DNA from: a virus
Direction: 5' to 3' (one strand)
Virus record (IMG/VR): IMGVR_UViG_3300036770_005499
Span: 1-40,759 of that record
Length of the DNA: 40,759 bases
Shown here: piece after piece, positions 34,491-40,759 of the stretch
Layout: the number at the start of each line of letters is the position of its first letter
Numbering within the stretch: the first letter of the stretch is position 1
Notes under the pieces: model-generated
What the model was told of the DNA's origin: nothing
The model's database searches: none
The model's input: only the letters and a program-made list of their open reading frames with translations
Translations under genes and position numbers: made by a program

Positions 34491-35516
34491 TCAGGACAAC
34501 GAAAGTAGGAAATCTTGTGCCTTGATCTTCTTCTGAGTGACAAGCGAGTGCGTTGTCATTGAAGCAATCGCTCGCTCGGATGCATCTACTTCTCTATAGT
34601 GATCCAAATACTCAACTAGGGCGTTGTATGCAGACCATGCGTTGTACCCGTAGCCACCAGCATTGCGCTCATTTTCGTAAAGAGCCCGAATGCTAGTAAC
34701 AACATTCTCTCTATTCTTTGCTTGACGTGGAGTTTCGGTTGGCTTTTCTGGATACATCGCATCCATGTAGTCGGAGAACTTCTTGCTGGCTGGGTGCATC
34801 GTGATGCCAAGCATTTTGTTCGCTGCTTCATTGAACGACTTCGCCCACTCTGTGGAGATTTTGAGAACCTGCTGTGCTTCTTCCATTGCAGAAGATGCAT
34901 TTCGTGTGTGTCTGGCGGTGAATACCCGATGAGCACTCTTCATTCCAGCAATGACGGTGTTCTTGCAGACGGCACGAATAGATGTATTTGCAAAGGTGAT
35001 TGCTGTGCGTCCGTCGTGACCATTGCGAACCAACAGGTAGCGCTCAATCTTGTCGTTCACTCCGAGCGGATCAATGATGAGTCCACCCAGGTCAATGCTC
35101 GCAAAGAACTCGCGCCCGCCATTGAGGACGCCACAGGTGTCCACGACTGCATCGCCACCAGAGGCACCGACAACAGCAAGAGCCTTGTCTAGGCACTCTC
35201 TGTTTTGCTGAACGACGTAACGTGTTCCGACTGTCGCCAGTCCGTCGAACGTGCCATCGTCGTTGACTCGAACAGTTGCTCGACTATCGTCAACGATCAC
35301 TGGTGTTCCATCGGGATTTCTGATGAAGTTCCCATCAGCATCGACGGCAGCGACCTTCGTTGTCACAACGTCGAAGTCCGCCTTCGCAGCCGAGAGCATC
35401 GCCTCGGCGGTCTGAAGACCCTTCATGGGCACTCCAAGCTTGTGCCACGGAACTTCTCTGTCGGCGTAGGCCATTCTGGCCTGACCCGATTTCAGTATCT
35501 CTAGTTTATGTGCCAT
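34491..35516 (-). CDS. DUF932-family phage/plasmid-like protein
   Basis: This 341-residue protein starts MAHKLEILKSGQARMAYADREVPWHKLGV, the hallmark of the DUF932 family (phage/plasmid-like TIGR03299). It continues with AEAMLSAAKADFDVVTTK and RYLLVRNGHDGRTAITFANTSIRAVCKNT. Members lie in phage and plasmid accessory regions; activity is unknown. GGAAG lies upstream of ATG 35516, and an operator-like AGATAGATTTATCT stands 19 bases upstream. Confidence 0.88.
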   Translation of the reverse strand: MAHKLEILKSGQARMAYADREVPWHKLGVPMKGLQTAEAMLSAAKADFDVVTTKVAAVDADGNFIRNPDGTPVIVDDSRATVRVNDDGTFDGLATVGTRYVVQQNRECLDKALAVVGASGGDAVVDTCGVLNGGREFFASIDLGGLIIDPLGVNDKIERYLLVRNGHDGRTAITFANTSIRAVCKNTVIAGMKSAHRVFTARHTRNASSAMEEAQQVLKISTEWAKSFNEAANKMLGITMHPASKKFSDYMDAMYPEKPTETPRQAKNRENVVTSIRALYENERNAGGYGYNAWSAYNALVEYLDHYREVDASERAIASMTTHSLVTQKKIKAQDFLLSLS

Positions 35517-35534
35517 GTCTGCTTCCTACCCTTT

Positions 35535-35548
35535 AGATAGATTTATCT
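35535..35548. promoter_or_regulatory. Candidate operator AGATAGATTTATCT
   Basis: Fourth RGATARATCTATCY site, upstream of the DUF932 gene. Confidence 0.5.
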
Positions 35549-35600
35549 GAAACGATAGCGAACGAAGTACGCCAATGGTGCAACTCGGTGATCTTTTTTA

Positions 35601-36347
35601 CTAGCCCCCGTAGATAGACCAGTTGCGCAACTTGCCCGAAGTGTTGTCCATGATCCACTTCGCCATCTTCAAGTTGCAATCCACCTTCAGCAAAGCCTCA
35701 AGGTCTTGGCGCATAGAACCCGTATCAACATCGCACACCTCACGAACGGTGCGGATCCACGATGAGTTGATTTGAACCAACCCACTGTCCCACGTTCCAT
35801 TCTTGTTGAGTGCGTACGTCATGACTCCCTGACTGTTCCAGCGAGCATTGATTGCTTTCGGGTTGCACTTACTTTCGCGCCAAGCAATGTATGAGAACAC
35901 CTCCACGGGGAGTCCGTATTCCTTGAACTTTGCTTCCCATTTTGGGCAACGCATCGACTGGTCATCTGGAAACCTCGGCCCACTTGATACCGGGTACGTC
36001 ACCGCTGGAACGTGTCCAGTCGGCAGGTTTCGTGATTCCAATGCCTGAATGTGAGCCTTCCTTGTTTGTGAGCCGTAGTAGCCGTCTACTTCTAGGTTGC
36101 CAAGCAACCGCTGAAGCGTGCGGACACGTTCGCTACGTTCACGGAATTGGTAAGTCTGCTGAATGGCAGAAACTAGGCGGGCCTCTCGGGCTGACACCTT
36201 TACCGTTGGGGCGGAAAACTCACTGCTGGGTGTGAGCGCAATTGCGCTCGCCACCGCCTTCCCGCTTGGCTTGGCTTCAGCGTGACCCGAAGCCATTCCT
36301 AGCACTAGAGCGGACAATGCGGTAGCCCATACAGTGGTTCGTCTCAA
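35601..36347 (-). CDS. Secreted lysozyme-like peptidoglycan hydrolase
   Basis: This 248-residue protein starts at an unusual TTG (36347) with AAGGAG eight bases upstream. A signal peptide (VWATALSALVLGMASGHAEA) is followed by a peptidoglycan-binding-like region at residues 57-90 (QRLLGNLEVDGYYGSQTRKAHI). The lytic transglycosylase-type domain has the catalytic-Glu motif AWRESKCNPKAIN, then GLVQINSSW. It probably degrades cell wall for lysis, transfer or entry. Confidence 0.82.
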   Translation of the reverse strand: MRRTTVWATALSALVLGMASGHAEAKPSGKAVASAIALTPSSEFSAPTVKVSAREARLVSAIQQTYQFRERSERVRTLQRLLGNLEVDGYYGSQTRKAHIQALESRNLPTGHVPAVTYPVSSGPRFPDDQSMRCPKWEAKFKEYGLPVEVFSYIAWRESKCNPKAINARWNSQGVMTYALNKNGTWDSGLVQINSSWIRTVREVCDVDTGSMRQDLEALLKVDCNLKMAKWIMDNTSGKLRNWSIYGG

Positions 36348-36460
36348 TGGTCTGTCTCCTTACTCGGCGGATAGAGCAACACTCACTTATCAACGAGTGC
36401 CTATGTCAGTAAGTGGATCTATTTTATCAAATGAATGACACGATTGGTGTTATCAGTATT

Positions 36461-36730
36461 TTATGTTCCAGATAGGAACTTTTTCACAGCCTCTTGGGCG
36501 TCTTCTGACAGTTTCATTGTCAAAACAAGTTCTCCACTGTCAAGAATGTCAGTAATTTTCATGCCCGTGGCCTCAGCAATAGCCAAAGCAATGCCCTGAC
36601 ACACTTCGAGTTCGTCTTCGCCGTCCTCTACCGAGCCTTCTGGGTTACCGAAGAAGTACCAAATGCAATCAGCGAGGTACCACAGGAGGTCTAAACGTGC
36701 TTCTTCTGGAGTCATCTTTGGTTCTGCCAT
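36461..36730 (-). CDS. Acidic hypothetical protein
   Basis: This 89-residue protein starts at ATG 36730, with TAGGGT six bases upstream, so it looks leaderless. It is rich in Glu, with an amphipathic pattern (LAIAEATGMKITDILDSGELVLTMKL). Its role is unknown. Confidence 0.72.
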   Translation of the reverse strand: MAEPKMTPEEARLDLLWYLADCIWYFFGNPEGSVEDGEDELEVCQGIALAIAEATGMKITDILDSGELVLTMKLSEDAQEAVKKFLSGT

Positions 36731-36772
36731 GAGAGAACCCTAGCACGACCATTTCTGGGTGAGGTGCAATGG

Positions 36773-36801
36773 TTGTCGTTGCCGCAATTATGGTGTATCT
36801 T
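36773..36801 (+). promoter_or_regulatory. Possible ssb promoter
   Basis: TTGTCG, 17 bases, TATCTT. A weak match to the housekeeping promoter, about 70 bases before the start of ssb. Confidence 0.4.
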
Positions 36802-36873
36802 GACATTTGCCCTCGTCGGTCTGGCTGGCGCTTTTCATGGCGTGGGCATCACAAACAAACAAGGAGAAGAAAC

Positions 36874-37332
36874 ATGAACCCAACCCCAACGGTGCTGATC
36901 GGAAACGTGACGCAGGAGCCCGAACTGACATTCACAGCGAATGGACAGGCTCGGTTGAGCTTCTCGATGGCTTGCAACTATGTCTGGTACGACCAGGCTG
37001 GCGAAAAGCAGGAGAAGGTGTCCTACTTCAACGTCGTGGCATGGCGCTACGTAGCCGAGAATGCAGCAAAGACCCTTGAGAAGGGCATCGGCGCAGTCGT
37101 CGTCGGTCGCTTGGAGCAACGCTCCTATGAGACCAAAGAGGGCGAAAAGCGTTCGACCATTGAGTTGATTGCCGACGAAATCGGCGTCAACACACGTTCC
37201 ATCGAGGCGGTCACCCGCCGACGCAGAGCGGAAGATGGTTCGGCAGCGCCCTCCAATGGGAACGCCCGTCGCAACAAGCCCGTCACAGGGCGAGTGCCTG
37301 CTTCCGTAGGCGCAGACGAAGAACCATTCTGA
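36874..37332 (+). CDS. ssb: Single-stranded DNA-binding protein
   Basis: This 152-residue OB-fold protein starts at ATG 36874 behind AAGGAGAAG. It has the typical LIGNVTQEPELTFTANGQARLSFSMACN start and W-R-Y-V-A-E-N-A, then a flexible tail with RRNKP and the conserved acidic tip EEPF that contacts helicases and primase. It protects single-stranded DNA during replication. A strong terminator follows. Confidence 0.93.
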   Translation: MNPTPTVLIGNVTQEPELTFTANGQARLSFSMACNYVWYDQAGEKQEKVSYFNVVAWRYVAENAAKTLEKGIGAVVVGRLEQRSYETKEGEKRSTIELIADEIGVNTRSIEAVTRRRRAEDGSAAPSNGNARRNKPVTGRVPASVGADEEPF

Positions 37333-37371
37333 CTTTAAGGCACTCCTGAGAGGGTGCTAAGGCAGAACTGA

Positions 37372-37417
37372 AAATCCCCAGGGACAGATCGGAAACGTGA
37401 TCTCCCTGGGGATTTTT
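37372..37417 (+). terminator. Rho-independent terminator after ssb
   Basis: CCCCAGGGA with an inner AGATC/GATCT pair meets CCCTGGGG and a run of Ts. Confidence 0.9.
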
Positions 37418-37423
37418 CATTAC

Positions 37424-37454
37424 TTGACAACTATCCGAGTTGCAACGCTAGACT
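37424..37454 (+). promoter_or_regulatory. Promoter-like sequence before a possible small RNA
   Basis: TTGACA at 37424-37429 and TAGACT at 37449-37454 with a 19-base spacer. Confidence 0.5.
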
Positions 37455-37460
37455 GAAATC

Positions 37461-37535
37461 AGAAAAGCCTCTAGGGAACTAGCGTCTGCATGCACTGCGG
37501 GAACTTTGTAACGGACAAACCCTAGAGGTTTTTCT
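37461..37535 (+). ncRNA. Possible small RNA or bidirectional terminator
   Basis: CCTCTAGGG (37468-37476) pairs with CCCTAGAGG (37520-37528), then TTTTTCT follows. The 43-base loop is long for a terminator, and a promoter precedes it. An 11-codon frame (MHCGNFVTDKP) also fits within. It may instead be a bidirectional terminator for gene 37534-37815. Confidence 0.45.
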
Positions 37536-37815
37536 ATTTCTGCTTGCGTGGTGGATTTTGACTGATCCAGATGAGGTGTCTAGTGCCGATGACCTGCGAT
37601 GCAAATAGTGGATTGACTTCCAGAACTCCGTCGAACAAGTCGATTGCAAAGTTCTCCGATGTTTCCGCATTTTCTATGTTCGCCATGATTTTCCCTTTTG
37701 TGGGAGACGCGAGCAACTGCGTCAACTTCATGTAGACCGAGTATGCGGCATCATACTCATCGATGCAGTCTTCCTCAAATGTCAGCGTAACGATGTGCTT
37801 CGCTTTCTTAGTCAT
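37534..37815 (-). CDS. Hypothetical protein
   Basis: This 93-residue gene starts MTKKAKHIVTLTFEED, mixed alpha/beta. It overlaps the upstream gene by eight bases (ATGACTAA). It is the last gene of the leftward operon from 40657. Confidence 0.7.
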   Translation of the reverse strand: MTKKAKHIVTLTFEEDCIDEYDAAYSVYMKLTQLLASPTKGKIMANIENAETSENFAIDLFDGVLEVNPLFASQVIGTRHLIWISQNPPRKQK

Positions 37816-38083
37816 TCTGCTTCTTGCGATTCCGCTTTTTCGTAGAGAACACTTTTTTCAGATTCTCATCAGATAGTGAATCACCAATGATCGCATTCGC
37901 TTCGTGTTCGGTGAGAACTGCGTCAATGATCTGAAGTGCCCTCTCATTCTTGGCATTCTTCAGCATCTCTGCTCTGCTCTCGCTGTGCATGTTGACCAAC
38001 ATGTCAGTACGAATGCACTCTCCTACCCGTCTCAGAATGCTGATTGGAATCGCTACGGTTGCAATAGGTTCTTCGTACTTCAT
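37808..38083 (-). CDS. Hypothetical charged protein
   Basis: This 91-residue gene starts at ATG 38083 and overlaps its neighbours by a few bases. The second half is very charged and ends in a basic KKRNRKKQND tail, suggesting DNA or protein contact. No family was recognised. Confidence 0.68.
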   Translation of the reverse strand: MKYEEPIATVAIPISILRRVGECIRTDMLVNMHSESRAEMLKNAKNERALQIIDAVLTEHEANAIIGDSLSDENLKKVFSTKKRNRKKQND

Positions 38084-38532
38084 TGTGATACGACCTCTCC
38101 GCCACGAGTGTTCTTCGGTGCGCCAAGATGACCAGAGTTTCGTGCATAGCGAATCCATCGGTTCACGGTTGACAGCGGGCGGTCAATGCGCTTGGCGATG
38201 TACCTATCTATTGATTCACCAGATGCGTATGCTTCACGATAGAGGCGAGCGACTGTCGTGAGCTGCTCTTCGGAGTTGACCCACTTTTCCAAGAGTGGAG
38301 CATGGTCTTTGCCTGAACCCGTGAGCATGGAATTGCGAACCCGTCGTGTTGCCTCAAGGGGCGACAGAGAACGTAGAACTTTCTGCGTCACAATTGTGTT
38401 CGGCTTTGTGGCCTCTACTGACACCCGTGACACCTCAAGTCTCCCATTGACATCATCAAACCCGTAGACGACTTTGTACGTTGAGCCATCATGCTCTGTG
38501 TGTGTGATTGTTATTTCCCTACTGATGCTCAT
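38080..38532 (-). CDS. Helix-turn-helix DNA-binding protein
   Basis: This 150-residue gene has an N-terminal beta domain and a C-terminal helix-turn-helix at about residues 93-138 (VARLYREAYASGESIDRYIAKRIDRPLSTVNRWIRYAR). Such HTH modules with the pattern S-x-V-x-R-W-I-R are common in actinobacterial regulators. It is the likely regulator within this operon. It starts at the stop of the upstream gene (TAATG). Confidence 0.75.
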   Translation of the reverse strand: MSISREITITHTEHDGSTYKVVYGFDDVNGRLEVSRVSVEATKPNTIVTQKVLRSLSPLEATRRVRNSMLTGSGKDHAPLLEKWVNSEEQLTTVARLYREAYASGESIDRYIAKRIDRPLSTVNRWIRYARNSGHLGAPKNTRGGEVVSQ

Positions 38533-38732
38533 TACTTTTTTCTCCAATCTGTGAGCCTGTGTTGCCAGTCTAGGATTGCTTCTTCCGAACCGCATTGCGA
38601 GCAAATCTCCGTCACGTTGTCAAGGCGTGAGATAGCCCCAGGGTATGCGCCGGGATTTTCGTTGCTTGGTATCCACCCTTCGCAGCGTGGACATACTTTC
38701 GGAACGATCATTTCATACTCCTCATTTTCCAT
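38532..38732 (-). CDS. Zinc-ribbon small protein
   Basis: This 66-residue gene has VCPRCEGW and ICSQCGSEE, giving a CxxC pair and a second pair (about residues 14-47). It lies between the large gene 38736 and the HTH gene and overlaps the latter. Confidence 0.75.
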   Translation of the reverse strand: MENEEYEMIVPKVCPRCEGWIPSNENPGAYPGAISRLDNVTEICSQCGSEEAILDWQHRLTDWRKK

Positions 38733-38735
38733 TTT

Positions 38736-40037
38736 CTATCGGTCTACCTTGATGAGACGTGGGCGTTCAGCGACCTTGTCTCCGATGTTGCCACCACGAC
38801 GGAACGAATTGATCCACTTCGCACGATGCATCTTTTGCGATGGATACCACTGGTTGCGCCAGTGACCACGAACCATGTGTGCGAGTGTGATTTTCCTACC
38901 CGTGCCACTCTCTCCGTCTTCGTACAACGCACGACGAAGAGACAGAACCGTGACGTTCCCAATGTCACCCGTGCGCCCTGCACGAACTGCTCGCCTACTT
39001 GTCTGACGCTGGAGTTTCTCTGACTCGATGTCGACATACTCGTTCATCAGTCGGAAGAGGGCAACGAGGAATCGACGCATCTGATGGATTCTGTCAAAAG
39101 AACTCACACCGAGTTCATCGCCCTCTTCCACCAGTTTCATTCTCTGCTCTCGTAGGCCCTCAATCCCATCTTCGCCAAATGCAGTTGAGAACCTGTCAAT
39201 CAACTTGACCGAGGTGCGTGACGATGCGATGTTGTTCAGCGTCAACGTGAGGCCATCTGCGGAAATCGCACAAAGTTCCCCGTACACCCGTACATACATC
39301 ATTGACTCTGCGAACTGCATGGGAAGTGCGAGTTCCACATAGGCGTTCAGTGATTTGTTCGATGAACCAAAACGGCTGCGTATCTCTTTGCGTGCGTCTG
39401 AATTGATGGAGTCGCCAATGGCCCACGAGAAGCCATGAACTTTCCATACCTCTGTGCCAATCAGCGTTGATACGCCGTTCTTCTCAACGATGTTCGCATT
39501 GTCGTATTGGCGTTCCCCTGTGAAGACTCCGCCGAGCGATTTGGCACGTTCCATTGACTCCTCAAGGTCGTCAATCGGCATGAGTGCCGTCACCGTCGTC
39601 TCAATCGGCGTCTCCAGAACGACGAATCCGCATGGGGTGTAGACATCGGTTCTGAACAGAACTTCGTCGGGCATCGTCTCCTCTGCGGCGTTCACGAGTT
39701 CCTGTAGGTCTGACGACACGAACACTGTGTTTGCACGTTCGATGATGATGTCGTCAATCACCCGTGCGACCTCGTGGAAGTTCCTTGACCTCTCGTAGGT
39801 GAAGAACTCATTGTTGACGCTTTTCTGCGAGTCGCTCAAGACTGCCTCACGAATGGCAGAGTCATTCATGACCTCATCAGGGACTGTGTTCTCTATGCGC
39901 CTGCTTGCGAGGTCTGACGCGACCGCTCTCCAGTATCCATCGTGCAAGAGGCGGTCATCGTCGGGGTGCGTCTGTCGGTGCTGGTGGTACTTGGTGTGCA
40001 GGTCAAATGCCTGCGCTGGCGTCTCGGCGGAAATCAC
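38736..40037 (-). CDS. Large protein of unknown function
   Basis: This 433-residue protein starts at GTG 40037, overlapping the stop of 40034-40300 as GTGA. The first part is acidic and helical; near the end RGHWRNQWYPSQKMHRAKWINSF forms a basic conserved motif seen in actinobacterial hypothetical proteins. No enzyme motif was recognised. Confidence 0.8.
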   Translation of the reverse strand: MISAETPAQAFDLHTKYHQHRQTHPDDDRLLHDGYWRAVASDLASRRIENTVPDEVMNDSAIREAVLSDSQKSVNNEFFTYERSRNFHEVARVIDDIIIERANTVFVSSDLQELVNAAEETMPDEVLFRTDVYTPCGFVVLETPIETTVTALMPIDDLEESMERAKSLGGVFTGERQYDNANIVEKNGVSTLIGTEVWKVHGFSWAIGDSINSDARKEIRSRFGSSNKSLNAYVELALPMQFAESMMYVRVYGELCAISADGLTLTLNNIASSRTSVKLIDRFSTAFGEDGIEGLREQRMKLVEEGDELGVSSFDRIHQMRRFLVALFRLMNEYVDIESEKLQRQTSRRAVRAGRTGDIGNVTVLSLRRALYEDGESGTGRKITLAHMVRGHWRNQWYPSQKMHRAKWINSFRRGGNIGDKVAERPRLIKVDR

Positions 40038-40300
40038 TTTGCACCCCCTGCGATACCCGTGGGGTCACCCGTGAGGGCTTGGCGCACCTCTGCGTCGTGC
40101 TTGTCGATGAGGCCTGCGAGGTACTTGATTGACCCCTCGATGTTCATGGCCTCGATGCAGAGGTGCTTGGCATTGACCACCTCGAAGTCGATTGACCTCA
40201 CGATGTTGTCGATGAGCATCTGCATGGCGTACATCGCCTGCGTGACGTAGTGGGTTCGGGTCTCGTGGGTGTAGGTGGCGTCATCTGTGGTGGTGGTCAT
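40034..40300 (-). CDS. Hypothetical helical protein
   Basis: This 88-residue gene starts at ATG 40300 behind AAAGGGAC. Mostly helical (QAMYAMQMLIDNIVRSIDF and EGSIKYLAGLID). It leads straight into gene 38736-40037. Confidence 0.72.
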   Translation of the reverse strand: MTTTTDDATYTHETRTHYVTQAMYAMQMLIDNIVRSIDFEVVNAKHLCIEAMNIEGSIKYLAGLIDKHDAEVRQALTGDPTGIAGGAK

Positions 40301-40360
40301 GGTGTCCCTTTCGTGTATCAGCATGGGTGAGAGTATCGTGTCGGCGTGGCAATGCCAACC

Positions 40361-40657
40361 TCACCCCCTCTCCCTGTCGAACGAGATGACCTCGCCTACC
40401 TGCAGGTCACCATGCTCTTCGTAGAGGTCATTCACGGCTGCCCCTGTGTGTCCCTCGCAATGGGCCTCTGCGAGTGACCAGAGGGTGTCCCCTGCGGTCG
40501 CATTGACGATGGTGCCATCGCACTTATAGGGGTAGGGTTCAGAGGCGAGGGCCTTGCCAACGAGGAATGCAACGATGATGAGGCCTGCAACGAAGGCCCC
40601 CCTCACGATGGTGCGAATGCGGTAGTAGGTGGGGGTGTGGGTGGTGTGTGTTGTCAT
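40361..40657 (-). CDS. Membrane-anchored LysM-domain protein
   Basis: This 98-residue product from ATG 40657 has one transmembrane helix (about residues 19-38: VRGAFVAGLIIVAFLVGKAL) and a LysM domain (about 49-94: TIVNATAGDTLWSLAEAHC). LysM binds peptidoglycan. A TACCAT box seven bases upstream, with TTGACA 17 further, makes a leaderless promoter. It probably acts at the cell surface. Confidence 0.85.
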   Translation of the reverse strand: MTTHTTHTPTYYRIRTIVRGAFVAGLIIVAFLVGKALASEPYPYKCDGTIVNATAGDTLWSLAEAHCEGHTGAAVNDLYEEHGDLQVGEVISFDRERG

Positions 40658-40759
40658 GCGGGTCATGGTATGGCATGGTCGACACAATGTCAAGCATCTC
40701 CCCTCGGGGGTGGGTAGGGGGTGGGTATGCAGGGGTGGGGGGTGGTGTATCCCCTGCGA

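Noticed and set aside
40680-40759. G-rich right edge as a special regulatory region
   Set aside because: The run of GGGGTGGG is simple G-rich sequence at the edge of the window; a G-quadruplex is possible but nothing else supports a function.

Overview
The window looks like part of an actinobacterial phage or phage-plasmid genome. The evidence is a WhiB protein at the left end, many leaderless genes (a TANNNT box six or seven bases before ATG or GTG), a dense run of tiny phage-like genes, single-strand DNA-binding protein, a SMARCAL1-like helicase, a G39P-like helicase loader, an Nmad1 protein, a ParA-like ATPase, DnaA boxes, parS-like palindromes and two cell-wall proteins. No capsid, tail, terminase, integrase, tRNA, rRNA or CRISPR array was seen, so phage versus plasmid is not settled.

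Left block (1-6.5 kb): a truncated glycosyltransferase, WhiB, ribbon-helix-helix regulators, minus-strand replication-type genes, an Nmad1 protein, and a helicase-associated/sigma-4-like protein. Then, on the minus strand, a MoxR AAA ATPase with its von Willebrand A partner (6.6-8.8 kb).

Central array (5.8-30.7 kb): the remarkable part. About 46 copies of one promoter-like element (TAGGAAACTCCAGCC, five variable bases, GGTATAG) each point at a small gene or mini-operon. In most, the ATG starts six bases after the -10 box; in the rest a short leader with a Shine-Dalgarno site intervenes. Copies face left between 5.8 and 13.9 kb, right from 14.0 to 26.7 kb, left again from 28.4 to 30.1 kb and right at 30.3 kb. 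Each left-to-right switch (13.9-14.0 and 30.1-30.3 kb) holds a cluster of DnaA boxes. Genes are separated by hairpins, by CGGGGCTTC/GAAGCCCCG palindromes, and about every 2 kb by a 13-bp element CTTCCRCCACCGT that keeps one orientation whatever the gene direction. One promoter drives no protein but a strongly folded RNA of about 106 nt.

Right block (30.9-40.7 kb): zinc-binding small proteins, the helicase, a DUF932 protein, a secreted peptidoglycan hydrolase, SSB, a possible small RNA or bidirectional terminator, an operon of regulators and a large unknown protein, and a membrane-anchored LysM protein.

Overall, the array reads as a set of autonomous expression cassettes sharing one promoter. 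I infer that one transcription factor or sigma factor controls them together; the helicase-associated/sigma-4 protein is one possible candidate. Family names come from motif recognition only; no database search was run.
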